Positions 26,079 to 35,692 of a DNA stretch of 64,000 bases are shown piece after piece. This DNA is from Erysipelotrichales bacterium (GTDB lineage Bacteria; Bacillota_I; Bacilli_A; Erysipelotrichales; Erysipelotrichaceae), in NCBI GenBank assembly GCA_910576345.1, contig CAJTIT010000001.1, forward strand, positions 1 to 64,000, in the 5' to 3' direction. The first letter of the stretch is position 1. Each line of letters starts with the position of its first letter. The notes under the pieces are model-generated. The model did not search any database and was not told the origin of the DNA. It saw only the letters and a list, made by a program, of their open reading frames with translations. The position numbers were made by a program, and so were the translations under genes.

Positions 26079-28175
26079 ATGTTTTCTAAAATCATGGAAG
26101 TCAACGAAGAACTGAATGAAGCTTATTTAAAAGAAAACAAGGAGTGCTGTATCGCACTGGTTGGCAATCCCAATGTAGGAAAAAGCACGGTGTTCAATGC
26201 TTTAACAGGCATGCACCAACATACAGGGAACTGGCCCGGTAAAACAGTGAGTTTGGCCAGCGGCAATTATGTGCACAATCAAATGCTGCACAAAATGATT
26301 GATTTACCAGGAACGTATTCTTTATGGGCGCATTCAAGCGAAGAAGAAGTCACAAGAGACTATATATGCTTTGAATCGATGGATGTCTGTGTCGTTGTCT
26401 GCGACTGCACTTGTTTACAGCGCAATCTGAATCTGGTACTACAAACATTAGAAATCAGCAATCATGTTGTGGTATGCGCCAATCTATTGGATGAAGCAGA
26501 AAAGAAACATATTGAAATCGATACTCGGAAACTGCAAGAAGAGCTTGGTGTTGAAGTTGTTTTGATGAGTGCAAGAAGTCAAATTGGTTTAAATGAGCTA
26601 AAAGAAGCCATTCTGCGATGCAGAGAAAAACAAAGTGATGATTACCGTATTCCCGTCACCTATGCGCCACAGATTGAAACAGCGCTTGCACATATTTGCG
26701 ACTGCATTCAGACATCCAAAGGCAATCCGCGTTTTCTGGCATTGAAATTGCTGGAACAAGACGATCGTTTCTATCAAAGTGTGGAAGATCCGCAAGCTGT
26801 AAAAAAGGTCGTAGACGAACAAAGAGAAAAGCTCAAACGGGCGAACCTTTTGGAGCATTTGGAAGATCACATCGTTTCAGCATTGGGAATGCGCGCCAAA
26901 CAGATAGCCGATACATGCATCACATATCATAATCAATCGTATTATGAAAAAGATCGAAAAATTGACGCAGTCGTAACGCATAAAGTATGGGGTATATTAT
27001 TAATGATTGCACTTCTGTCCATTATTTTCTGGATAACCATATCAGGTGCCAATGTTCCCAGTGCTATGCTTTCTGAATTGTTTTCCATAGGAAAGGAACA
27101 CTTGAATATATTTTTCCTTCAAGCCGGTATGAATGAGACTGTGCGAAGTATTTTAATGGATGGTGTGTACCAAACCCTCACATGGGTCGTTTCCGTTATG
27201 TTGCCGCCGATGGCAATCTTTTTTCCAATGTTCACAATTTTGGAAGATTTCGGATATTTACCAAGAATCGCATTCAATCTCGATGGATTTTTTCAAAAAT
27301 GCAAAGCTTGTGGAAAACAAGCATTGACGATGAGTATGGGGTTTGGCTGTAATGCAGTAGGAGTAAGTGGATGTCGCATTATTGATTCTCCACGTGAGCG
27401 ATTGATTGCCATTTTAACGAATAACTTTGTGCCATGCAATGGGCGATTTCCTACATTGATTGCGATCATTACGATGTTCTTCTCCGGTATGTTAGTGGCA
27501 CCTTATAACGGGATCGTTTCAGCATTGCTGCTCACAGCTGTGATACTGTTAGGCGTGCTGTTAACATTTTGGGTATCCCGATTATTAAGCATGACCATCT
27601 TAAAGGGAATGCCATCCAGTTTTACTCTGGAATTGCCGCCATATCGAAAACCGCAATTTGGAAAGGTCATCGTTCGATCCATCTTTGATCGCACGCTGTT
27701 TGTTTTAGGACGTGCCGTTAGTGTGGCAATTCCAGCAGGCGTGTTGATTTGGGTGATGGCCAACGTAACATTGGATGATGCAACTTTATTACAAATCATT
27801 GCGGATTTTCTGGATCCGTTTGCAAAGCTATTTGGAATGGATGGCGTTATTTTATTCGCATTCATTTTAGGATTTCCGGCAAATGAAATTGTCGTGCCAA
27901 TTATGATTATGGCTTATCTATCTTCCTCTACATTGCTGGAAATGAATGATTTAACGGCGCTCAAACAGTTGTTTGTGGATCATGGATGGACTTGGGTGAC
28001 GGCGATTTGCACCATGTTGTTTTCATTGATTCATTTTCCTTGTGCTACAACGTTGTTGACCATAAAAAAAGAAACAGGCAGTTATCGATGGACAGCACTG
28101 GCATTTTTGATTCCAACAATGATTGGACTGATTGTCTGCTTTATCGTTTCGCATGTTTTGGCGCCATTTGTGTAA
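26079..28175 (+). CDS. feoB: Ferrous iron transporter FeoB
   Basis: A 698-residue membrane transporter with an N-terminal G domain: G1 GNPNVGKST (29-37), G3 DLPGTYSL, G4 NLLD. A helical linker is followed by the polytopic membrane core with two Gate motifs (FGYLPRIAFNLDGFFQ; GFGCNAVGVSGCRII). It imports Fe2+, mainly under anoxic conditions. No feoC follows. A terminator ends the feoAB unit. Confidence 0.97.
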   Translation: MFSKIMEVNEELNEAYLKENKECCIALVGNPNVGKSTVFNALTGMHQHTGNWPGKTVSLASGNYVHNQMLHKMIDLPGTYSLWAHSSEEEVTRDYICFESMDVCVVVCDCTCLQRNLNLVLQTLEISNHVVVCANLLDEAEKKHIEIDTRKLQEELGVEVVLMSARSQIGLNELKEAILRCREKQSDDYRIPVTYAPQIETALAHICDCIQTSKGNPRFLALKLLEQDDRFYQSVEDPQAVKKVVDEQREKLKRANLLEHLEDHIVSALGMRAKQIADTCITYHNQSYYEKDRKIDAVVTHKVWGILLMIALLSIIFWITISGANVPSAMLSELFSIGKEHLNIFFLQAGMNETVRSILMDGVYQTLTWVVSVMLPPMAIFFPMFTILEDFGYLPRIAFNLDGFFQKCKACGKQALTMSMGFGCNAVGVSGCRIIDSPRERLIAILTNNFVPCNGRFPTLIAIITMFFSGMLVAPYNGIVSALLLTAVILLGVLLTFWVSRLLSMTILKGMPSSFTLELPPYRKPQFGKVIVRSIFDRTLFVLGRAVSVAIPAGVLIWVMANVTLDDATLLQIIADFLDPFAKLFGMDGVILFAFILGFPANEIVVPIMIMAYLSSSTLLEMNDLTALKQLFVDHGWTWVTAICTMLFSLIHFPCATTLLTIKKETGSYRWTALAFLIPTMIGLIVCFIVSHVLAPFV

Positions 28176-28184
28176 CACTCACCT

Positions 28185-28213
28185 AAAACTCTTGAATTTT
28201 CAGGAGTTTTTTT
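28185..28213 (+). terminator. Intrinsic terminator after feoB
   Basis: A 12-bp stem (28185-28196 with 28199-28210, one G-T pair) and a T7 run. Confidence 0.75.
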
Positions 28214-28250
28214 GTTGTCCATCGTTTTTATATTCGTTTTTTATAGAACA

Positions 28251-28478
28251 TGGTATAATGGTGTAGGTATAGAATTATGTATGATGAATAGGATGATTTG
28301 TCAACGGGTGACATTCTTCATTATCGACAATCGGAAAAAATCATTTGTTATAACACGTTCTTTGCATATTTAACTTTGCCAAAATACAAAAAATCAAGGT
28401 TCCTTTACAAAAAAAAGAATAAAAAAATGGTCTTTTCTTGTTTTCGGTGTTTTTAAAGTTTATAAATTATGGTATTAT
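28251..28478 (+). promoter_or_regulatory. Two extended -10 promoters upstream of ftsA
   Basis: TGGTATAAT at 28251-28259 and TGGTATTAT at 28470-28478, both extended -10 boxes. The second is about 38 bases before the ftsA ATG. The roughly 210 bases between them hold no ORF that I can support and would form a long leader if the first is used. Confidence 0.45.
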
Positions 28479-28515
28479 TATATAGAGTGAAAATTTAAGT
28501 AAGGGGGTCTTCCTT

Positions 28516-29769
28516 ATGAAACGAAAACAAATATTCGCTGCACTTGAGATTGCGGATCATGAAGTGCGGTTGGTTGTTGGAGAATTTCACGAAACGCGCT
28601 TTAATATTCTGCGTGTAGAGCGTGTAAGAACCTCCGGCGTTGTGAATAAAACGATTGTGGATGAACAAAACATCATCAGTGCGATTATGAAGGCCACAAA
28701 AAAGGCTTCCGATACATTGGGATATCGTATCGAACGCATCCTGTTGGCGATACCTTCTGTGGATGTGACACGTTTTAACAAACGTGTGAATATCTATGTG
28801 GAAGACGGCAGTAAGCGTGTACGCCTGTCGCATATCCAAAGCGGCATCAACGAAGCGATTTCTTATCAGCCGGATGATGATTTGGAACTTGTCAATATTG
28901 GCTGTATCAAATATATTACCAATGGTATTACATCTAGAAAAATGCCGTTGAATGAAACATGTGATGTTGTGACGATGAATATTGATTTGTTATATGCGAA
29001 TCGAGAAACCGTATATTCCTATGCACGATGTGCGGAAAAAGCAGGTTTAGAAATTATTGATATTTGTTTGGATTCTTATGCTATCGCAGAAGAAGCCGCG
29101 ATTTTTGAACAAACCGTAGACAAATATGTGATTTTGGTCAATTTGGAACGTCAAAATACGACGCTGTCATTATTTACACATGGTAAACTGGTCAGTTGCG
29201 AAGTATTGGAAAGTGGCTATGGGAAATGGTTGGAACCACTACGAAATCAATATGGTCTTCCTATTGATGTTGGCTTTCGTTTGATTCAAAATACTTGTGC
29301 ATTGGAAGAAAAAGAAGTGAGCGATTCTGTTGTATACATATGGTCAGAAGCCGGAGAATCCCGACAGCTGCGTGAGCGTGAAGTGTATGCGTGTATCAAA
29401 GAAGCGATCCAAGAATGGTTCGATATGATCAATGAAACTTCACAACCCATTATAGATAGTGGAAATGTTCGCTATGTTTTAAGCGGTGAAGGACTGGAAA
29501 TCCAAGAGATTGAGAAGCGCAAAGGCGATTTGAATGCGGAAGCACAAATCTATGTGCCACAAACGATTGGCGCAAGGGACTGTGGTTTGGTGACATGTCT
29601 TGGCCTTTTCTACAGTTGGAAAACACAGTTGGCGATACGTAAAGATGAGCGCACCAGCTGCGATCAGCGTGATGTGGAAAAAGCCGTGGAAGGCGCAAAC
29701 AAACCTTCTGTTGATGATGAAAGCGGATTTACAAAGAAATTGAAAAGCATGTTGTTAAACGATAAATAG
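28516..29769 (+). CDS. ftsA: Cell division protein FtsA (divergent)
   Basis: A 417-residue actin-fold protein that would link FtsZ to the membrane. The N-terminal FAALEIADHEVRLVVGEF matches the phosphate-1 region but without the usual GTSK; the middle has the FtsA-like LLAIPSVDV and ILVNLERQNTTLSLFTHGKL blocks, and RYVLSGEGLEIQ. It ends in GFTKKLKSMLLNDK, an amphipathic membrane-targeting helix. Sequence divergence and position directly before ftsZ support the call. AAGGGGG precedes the ATG. Confidence 0.85.
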   Translation: MKRKQIFAALEIADHEVRLVVGEFHETRFNILRVERVRTSGVVNKTIVDEQNIISAIMKATKKASDTLGYRIERILLAIPSVDVTRFNKRVNIYVEDGSKRVRLSHIQSGINEAISYQPDDDLELVNIGCIKYITNGITSRKMPLNETCDVVTMNIDLLYANRETVYSYARCAEKAGLEIIDICLDSYAIAEEAAIFEQTVDKYVILVNLERQNTTLSLFTHGKLVSCEVLESGYGKWLEPLRNQYGLPIDVGFRLIQNTCALEEKEVSDSVVYIWSEAGESRQLREREVYACIKEAIQEWFDMINETSQPIIDSGNVRYVLSGEGLEIQEIEKRKGDLNAEAQIYVPQTIGARDCGLVTCLGLFYSWKTQLAIRKDERTSCDQRDVEKAVEGANKPSVDDESGFTKKLKSMLLNDK

Positions 29770-29798
29770 TGATGCAAGAGAGCGAGGAAGGGAAAAAT

Positions 29799-30899
29799 AT
29801 GAGTGATTTACAATTTGAGCAGGTTGCTAAAATTAAAGTATTTGGAATTGGCGGCGGTGGTTGCAACGCTGTGAACCGCATGGTTTCTGAGGGGGTTAAA
29901 GGAGTGGAATTCTATGTGGCCAATACCGATTTACAGGTATTGAACCAATCCCCGGTAGAAAATAAAATCATCTTGGGCAGAGAAATCACAAAAGGATTGG
30001 GGGCTGGAGCAGATCCGGAAGTAGGACGTCGCGCTGCACAAGAGAATGAAAGTGAAATTCGTGAAGCAATCAAAGGCAGTGATATGGTGTTTATCACAGC
30101 GGGACTTGGTGGAGGAACCGGTACCGGCGCTGCGCCGATGTTTGCGAAAATTGCCAAAGAAGAAGGCGCATTGACGGTTGCGATTGTGACAAAGCCTTTC
30201 ACATTTGAGGGTAAAAAACGTCTGTTGAGCGCAGAAAGTGGATTGGCAGAACTAAAAGAACATGTAGATTCGATGATTATCGTATCCAATAACAATTTGA
30301 TTGAAGTCATTGGACGTAAACCGCTGATGGAAGCATTCCAAGCCGCAGACAATGTGCTTCGTCAAGGTGTGCAAACGATCACAGATTTGATTGCGGTTCC
30401 TGCTTTGATCAACTTGGACTTTGCGGATGTAAAGACGATTATGGAAAGTCAAGGTTCTGCATTAATAGGTATCGGTATGGCTGAAGGTGAAGACAAAGCA
30501 CGTGCCGCAGCGGAAAAAGCAATTCAATCTCCATTGTTGGAAGCACAGATCACCGGTGCACGCAATGCCATTGTGAACATTACCGGTGGAGAAAGCATCA
30601 CATTGTTTGATGCGGAAGATGCCATGGCGTTGGTACGTGAAGCGGCAGGCAATGACATCGATGCGATTTTTGGTGTCGCCATCAATGAAAAACTTGGCGA
30701 TTCCATTATTGTGACAGTGATCGCAACCGGATTTGATCAACCAAAAGAAAGCTATGTAAAAGCAGTTCCAAAATCTACTTCTGCGACAAGCTTTGCACAA
30801 CCGCAGCCAAAACCGGCACAGCCAGAAACACCACGTTTTCAGGAAAGTGAACCGGAAGACGACAAAGATAATCCAATTCCTTCGTTCTTTCGTAGATAA
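29799..30899 (+). CDS. ftsZ: Cell division GTPase FtsZ
   Basis: A 366-residue tubulin homologue that builds the division ring. GIGGGGCNAVNRM is at 16-28 and the GTP signature GGGTGTG at 104-110, with the T7 loop NLDFADVKTIM. After a short linker rich in Pro and Gln it ends DNPIPSFFRR, the C-terminal peptide that binds FtsA and other partners. ATG 29799 follows GAGGAAGGG; the upstream in-frame GTG at 29769 overlaps the ftsA stop and is less likely. Confidence 0.97.
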   Translation: MSDLQFEQVAKIKVFGIGGGGCNAVNRMVSEGVKGVEFYVANTDLQVLNQSPVENKIILGREITKGLGAGADPEVGRRAAQENESEIREAIKGSDMVFITAGLGGGTGTGAAPMFAKIAKEEGALTVAIVTKPFTFEGKKRLLSAESGLAELKEHVDSMIIVSNNNLIEVIGRKPLMEAFQAADNVLRQGVQTITDLIAVPALINLDFADVKTIMESQGSALIGIGMAEGEDKARAAAEKAIQSPLLEAQITGARNAIVNITGGESITLFDAEDAMALVREAAGNDIDAIFGVAINEKLGDSIIVTVIATGFDQPKESYVKAVPKSTSATSFAQPQPKPAQPETPRFQESEPEDDKDNPIPSFFRR

Positions 30900-30911
30900 T
30901 ATGAGTATCAT

Positions 30912-30938
30912 GCGCACAGAAATGTGTGCTTTTATTTT
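30912..30938 (+). terminator. Intrinsic terminator after ftsZ
   Basis: A 7-bp stem GCGCACA/TGTGTGC with a GAAA tetraloop, followed by TTTTATTTT. Confidence 0.75.
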
Positions 30939-31008
30939 GTGTTTTTGTCGAATCAATCATAGAAGATATAGGAGTGAACATACAGTGTTAGCGATAAGGA
31001 GGGTGTCT

Positions 31009-33582
31009 ATGAGTTATCGCAAAAATGCCTATGAAGTGCTGAAAGAATTAAAAAGTGACGCAAATAAAGGTTTGAGCACACAAGAAGCAGCACGCAGAAG
31101 AAGAGAATTGGGCGCCAATGAATTGAAGAAGCAGAAAAAGAAATCGATATTCGGATTGTTTTTTGAACAATTCCATGACCCGATGGTCATGATTCTGATA
31201 GTTGGCGCTGCGGTTTCTTTTTTCCTGCATGAAATGATGGACGCTGCCATCATATTGTTTGTGATAGTGATGAATGCGATCATTGGAGTGATTCAAGAGT
31301 TTAAAGCGGAAAAAGCCATTGACGCTTTGGAGAAACTTGCATCCCCCAAAGCGCATGTTATCCGAAACGGATATATCAAGGAAGTGGATGCATCTGCGCT
31401 AGTGGTTGGTGATGTCGTGGATCTGGAAGTTGGACAGTATATTCCAGCAGATATGCGTTTAATCGCAGCCAAAAATTTGAAAGTGGAAGAAAGTACATTG
31501 ACGGGGGAAAGTGAAGCAGTTGAAAAAGATGCGGATGCGATTTACACCAAGGAAATGCCTGTTGCGGATCAGCAAAATATGGTATTTATGTCCACCTTCG
31601 TTACATATGGAAAGGCAAGGGGCGTTGTTGTTTCTACCGGTATGCAGACAGAGGTCGGTAAAATTGCGGCAATGTTGAGCAGTCAAAAGGAAGAAATGAC
31701 TCCGTTACAAATGCGGCTTGCCCATATGTCCAAAATATTGGGAATATTATGTTTGATTGTTTGTCTGTCCATGTTTGGCGTTGCACTGATACAAGGAAGA
31801 GATCTGTTTGATATGTTATTGTTAAGCATTTCACTTGCGGTGGCTGCGATTCCGGAAGGTTTACCGGCAGTGGTTACCATCGTCCTTGCCATGGGCGTGC
31901 AGATGATGTCCAAAAACAGAGCGATTGTACGTAAACTGCATGCGGTAGAAACACTGGGATCGGTAAGTGTGATATGTTCCGATAAAACCGGAACGCTGAC
32001 ACAAAATAAAATGCATGTGGTTAAATGCTGGAACAATCAAGTATATGACGTTCCTGATCAAGAACTGCTTCGCGCTCTTGTATTGTGCAATAATGCGATT
32101 CTTCAACAAGGTGAACTCATGGGAGAATCCACGGAATCTGCACTTGTTTCCTATGCACTAACACATGGTGTCGATAAAAACGATGAAGAATCACGTTATG
32201 TAAGAGTCAATGAACTTCCGTTTGATTCCAACCGTAAGAAAATGACGACGCTGCATCAACATGGTTCCACTTATTATGCTTATACAAAAGGTGCAGTGGA
32301 ACGTATTTTGGAAAGCTGTACTCATGTGAAGAGTGGAACGCAGATTATCAAGTTAAGCAGCTATGAGCGAAATCGTATTATGGATGTCGCTAAAAAAATG
32401 TCCAATGAAGCACTTCGGGTATTGGCTGTGGCATATCGTCGTACCACCGATCCCTATGCTACGTTAGAACAACAAATGACTTTTATCGGGTTGGTTGGTT
32501 TAATGGATCCGCCGCGTGAAGAGGTAAAGGATGCAATATGTACTTGCCATTCTGCCGGAATCGATGTGGCTATGATCACTGGCGATCATCCGCTGACTGC
32601 ATTTGCGATTGCGCGCCAGTTGGGCATTGCGAAAGATGAAAAACAAATCATAACCGGTATGGAATTGGATGAATTGAGTGATGATCAGTTGGTGAAAAAA
32701 GTATCCCATTGTCGGGTGTTTGCACGTGTGACGCCGCAACATAAAGTACGTATTGTTTCCGCATTCAAGCAACAAGGAAAAATTGTCGCCATGAGTGGTG
32801 ACGGTGTCAACGATGCGCCATCTCTCAAACGAGCCGATATCGGTATAGCGATGGGAAAAACAGGAACCGATGTATCAAAACAGGCCAGTGATATGATTTT
32901 GGCAGATGACAATTTCGCAACAATCGTGACGGCTGTAGAAGAAGGAAGAAACATCTATGCCAATATTCAAAAGGCTGTGCTTTACTTGTTAAGCTGTAAT
33001 TTAGGCGAGATTATGTCATTGTTTCTGGCAATTCTGTTAATGCCCAATGTGGTCTCTACATTGAGTGCCATTCAGATTTTATGGGTCAATTTGATTACCG
33101 ATGCGTTTCCTGCGTTGGCGCTTGGCGTAGATCCTAAAGATCAATACATCATGAAAGAACAGCCGCGTGATGCCAAAGAGAGTCTGTTTGCACATGGTGG
33201 AATGGTATTTACCGTTCTAAATGGCATGTTAATTGGGACGATTACGTTAGTTGCCTTTCGTTATGGATTGAACACTTCAGAACAAATGGCGCAGACCATG
33301 GCATTCATGGTTTTATCGATTTCACAGTTGTTCCATGCGCTAAATTTACGATCACGCACACATTCGATTTTCAATGTTGGATTATTGAAAAACAAATGGC
33401 TGATTTTAACGATTGTTTGTAGTACGTTATTACAGATTATGGTATGTCAGCTACCGATTTTTCAAATTCTGTTAAAGACTTGTGCGCTTCCTTTATCATC
33501 TTGGGGAATTGTATTCGCATTGTCTTTGGTTGTTATCTTGGTGAATGAAATCAGTAAATGGGTGGCCAACAGTACAAAGTAA
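31009..33582 (+). CDS. Ca2+-type P-type ATPase (P-IIA, SERCA/PMR1-like)
   Basis: An 857-residue cation pump. It has the N-terminal actuator TGES, the phosphorylation site CSDKTGTLT (Asp325) and the hinge [11 protein letters not shown]. Membrane helix 4 reads [11 protein letters not shown] and helix 6 has [16 protein letters not shown]; both are the PEGLP and NxxxD patterns of Ca2+ pumps rather than Na+/K+ or Mg2+. It likely exports Ca2+ (possibly Mn2+). ATG 31009 follows AAGGAGG by 6 bases; the longer frame from 30793 runs back into ftsZ. Confidence 0.92.
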   Translation: MSYRKNAYEVLKELKSDANKGLSTQEAARRRRELGANELKKQKKKSIFGLFFEQFHDPMVMILIVGAAVSFFLHEMMDAAIILFVIVMNAIIGVIQEFKAEKAIDALEKLASPKAHVIRNGYIKEVDASALVVGDVVDLEVGQYIPADMRLIAAKNLKVEESTLTGESEAVEKDADAIYTKEMPVADQQNMVFMSTFVTYGKARGVVVSTGMQTEVGKIAAMLSSQKEEMTPLQMRLAHMSKILGILCLIVCLSMFGVALIQGRDLFDMLLLSISLAVAAIPEGLPAVVTIVLAMGVQMMSKNRAIVRKLHAVETLGSVSVICSDKTGTLTQNKMHVVKCWNNQVYDVPDQELLRALVLCNNAILQQGELMGESTESALVSYALTHGVDKNDEESRYVRVNELPFDSNRKKMTTLHQHGSTYYAYTKGAVERILESCTHVKSGTQIIKLSSYERNRIMDVAKKMSNEALRVLAVAYRRTTDPYATLEQQMTFIGLVGLMDPPREEVKDAICTCHSAGIDVAMITGDHPLTAFAIARQLGIAKDEKQIITGMELDELSDDQLVKKVSHCRVFARVTPQHKVRIVSAFKQQGKIVAMSGDGVNDAPSLKRADIGIAMGKTGTDVSKQASDMILADDNFATIVTAVEEGRNIYANIQKAVLYLLSCNLGEIMSLFLAILLMPNVVSTLSAIQILWVNLITDAFPALALGVDPKDQYIMKEQPRDAKESLFAHGGMVFTVLNGMLIGTITLVAFRYGLNTSEQMAQTMAFMVLSISQLFHALNLRSRTHSIFNVGLLKNKWLILTIVCSTLLQIMVCQLPIFQILLKTCALPLSSWGIVFALSLVVILVNEISKWVANSTK

Positions 33583-33603
33583 TAAAGAAACAGAAAACGA
33601 ATT

Positions 33604-33645
33604 AAAGCCGTGCATTTTCAAAATTTGAATATCACGGTTTTTTAT
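33604..33645 (+). terminator. Intrinsic terminator after the P-type ATPase
   Basis: CCGTG/CACGG stem with an inner TTCAAAATTTGAA self-pairing, followed by T6. Confidence 0.6.
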
Positions 33646-33825
33646 ATGCATTCTTCTCATCGTTATTGAAAATCAATGGTAAACGTGATACACTAAACTT
33701 AGTAAAACGATGAATCATATGATTACGAATGAATAAAATTTCTATAATAGGAAGGTGTGAAGATTCTCCGATACAGGATTAGGATTCTGTAAAATGAATG
33801 CGGGGCATATGTAAATGAATTACAA

Positions 33826-33987
33826 ATGTATATGTTCTCTTTTATCGTTGGATTGATATTGTTTATCGCTTAAGTTTTTGTTTTTGCATATCCGGATGAA
33901 GATATTGGATAATGCGTATGTATCATCAGTGTATTGTTGATCATTGTGAGTATCATTCGATTATGGAAATTAAGCGATACGTTTTGA
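33826..33987 (+). pseudogene. Decayed small membrane protein
   Basis: One frame reads MYMFSFIVGLILFIA-stop-VFVFAYPDEDIG-stop-, then CVCIISVLLIIVSIIRLWKL and a stop at 33987. Two hydrophobic segments separated by in-frame stops look like a broken two-helix membrane protein. No intact gene lies between 33646 and 34055. Confidence 0.4.
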
Positions 33988-34055
33988 AAATTTTTCTTGA
34001 TTTTTTGGATGCACTGTTTTCGCTATAATCATCAATAAAAAAGGGAGGGTATCCT

Positions 34056-34259
34056 ATGCGTAAATGTATTCGATGTCATACGGAAATGATAGAGAATTTA
34101 GATATAAAAAAGGATGTCAGTGTATAGGGTATTAATGTTACCAAACATGGTTTTTTGAAAGGTAGCTTAGGGCAAATACAATGTGCGGTATGTCCGAAAT
34201 GCGGATATGTGGAAACATATTTGAGTGATGTGTCAAAAATAAAAAACTTGGATGCATAA
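34056..34259 (+). pseudogene. Zinc-ribbon protein interrupted by a stop codon
   Basis: ATG 34056 has a good GGGAGGG site. The frame begins MRKCIRCHTEMIENLDIKKD, meets TAG at 34125, then continues in the same frame GINVTKHGFLKG..VCPKCGYVETYLSDV to a stop at 34259. The two CxxC pairs (CIRC, CPKC) are those of small zinc-ribbon nucleic-acid-binding proteins common in Bacillota. A single base change would explain the stop. A TATAAT at 34024 may still drive it. Confidence 0.65.
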
Positions 34260-34317
34260 CAAAAATAACCATTATAGTTTTATTAGACGTATGCCCATAT
34301 AAGGGAAGGGGTTTGTT

Positions 34318-34878
34318 ATGACACGATATATTGCTTTGTTACGCGGCATCAATATCAGTGGAAAAAATAAAATCGCTATGCCGGATTTAAAAAATTGCTT
34401 TGAAGATCATGGGTTTTATGATGTCAGAACATATCTGAACAGTGGAAATGTCCTTTTTTCAAGTGATACAGAGGATGATTGTTACTGTTCAAACAAATTG
34501 AAAAAAATCATAAACCATACATTTGGATTTGAAATTCCTGTGTTTGTCATGAAGCGTGATGCTTTGATGGAAATATTGCTTCATGCGCCTGACTGGTGGG
34601 GGAATGATCATAAGGACATGTATGATAACATGATATTTCTGATGCCGTCTTTATCCTATGAAACATTCTATGATGAAATTGGTGATCCAAAAAAAGAGTA
34701 TGAAAAAGTATTTCATCATGGTCAAGTTGTTTTTTGGTCTTATATCCGTAAAGATTATCAAAAAACGAATTGGTGGTCTCAAACAGCCAAAGCAAATTGT
34801 AAAAACAAAATAACCATACGAACAGCGAATACAATAAGGAAATTGTTAGAAATCGATGATTCTTATAAAAACAAATAA
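34318..34878 (+). CDS. DUF1697 family protein
   Basis: A 186-residue soluble protein with the DUF1697 pattern: MTRYIALLRGINISGKNKIAM, LKNCFEDHGFYDVRTYLNSGNVLF, and a WWGND..DNMIFL block. The structure in the family is ferredoxin-like and its function unknown. AAGGGGTTTG precedes the ATG. A terminator follows directly. Confidence 0.88.
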   Translation: MTRYIALLRGINISGKNKIAMPDLKNCFEDHGFYDVRTYLNSGNVLFSSDTEDDCYCSNKLKKIINHTFGFEIPVFVMKRDALMEILLHAPDWWGNDHKDMYDNMIFLMPSLSYETFYDEIGDPKKEYEKVFHHGQVVFWSYIRKDYQKTNWWSQTAKANCKNKITIRTANTIRKLLEIDDSYKNK

Positions 34879-34885
34879 TACGATA

Positions 34886-34909
34886 AAAATCCATAATTTG
34901 GATTTTTTT
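34886..34909 (+). terminator. Intrinsic terminator after the DUF1697 gene
   Basis: AAAATCC/GGATTTT stem with a 7-base loop and a T-run. Confidence 0.65.
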
Positions 34910-34952
34910 AGATTCTTGCGCCTGATCAATGGAACGTTTTCTCAGCTGTTTC

Positions 34953-34976
34953 TATTTTCACAAAAAACATAAAACT
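34953..34976 (+). repeat. Copy 1 of an imperfect direct repeat
   Basis: Starts TATTTTCACAA and ends AACATAAAACT; it recurs at 35560-35584 with one inserted base and one change. The two copies flank the ATPase fragment at 35162-35440. Confidence 0.5.
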
Positions 34977-35161
34977 CTCTGAGTGAAAAAGTGACCTTTA
35001 ATTTATACGAGGACGGAAGAATGATTTTTATGTTTTGTTTGATGCCATTAGCGAAAAAATGCAATATATGGTAATTACATCCGTGTTATCAACGAATAGT
35101 AAATATTGCACATTTGATTCTTCCATTAGATACGCTGTAAACCCAACAAAAAACATGGACT

Positions 35162-35440
35162 TTGATTGAGCGTATGAAAGTCTATCTTGAAATGAAACGC
35201 AGAGGGTATGAAGTTTACGTAGGTAAACTATATAAAACAGAGATCGATTTTGTAAATAAGAAAAAAGATGAGCGTATCTATATCCAAGTAAGTGATCATA
35301 TTACGAATGATAGAACATTCATGCGTGAAGTTTCTACTGTATTGGATATATTGGATACGTATTATAAAGTATTGATCATAGGAACTCGATATGAAACATT
35401 TCAGTATGAAGGTGTACAGATCATCGATATTTTTTGTTAA
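35162..35440 (+). pseudogene. C-terminal fragment of a DUF4143 (AAA_14) ATPase
   Basis: About 90 codons matching only the C-terminal domain of DUF4143 ATPases: LEMKRRGYEVYVGKLYKTEIDFVNKK, then RIYIQVSDHITND. Complete family members are about 400 residues with an N-terminal AAA+ domain, which is missing here. There is no ribosome site and the first codon would be TTG, so it is a remnant. Direct repeats flank it. Confidence 0.65.
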
Positions 35441-35559
35441 ATGAAAGAATAGATGATATCTGTTCTTTTGATATTGACTGAAAGAGGGAATGGATGACAG
35501 AGTTTATGATATCTTTCATAGTTTTATCGGAAACATTTCATGAATTTTACATCTGTCTT

Positions 35560-35584
35560 TATTTTCACAAGAAAACATAAAACT
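35560..35584 (+). repeat. Copy 2 of the imperfect direct repeat
   Basis: See the copy at 34953-34976: same orientation, about 600 bases apart. Confidence 0.5.
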
Positions 35585-35636
35585 TGTTAATTATCGCAAG
35601 AAATTCAGAATTGATAATGTACTCATAATTAAAATA

Positions 35637-35645
35637 TGATATAAT
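35637..35645 (+). promoter_or_regulatory. Extended -10 promoter of ezrA
   Basis: TGATATAAT, 48 bases before the ezrA ATG, with no well-spaced -35. Confidence 0.55.
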
Positions 35646-35692
35646 AACAACTAGAAAGCAAAGTCAAATATTACAGTAAGTGAGGTATCGCC

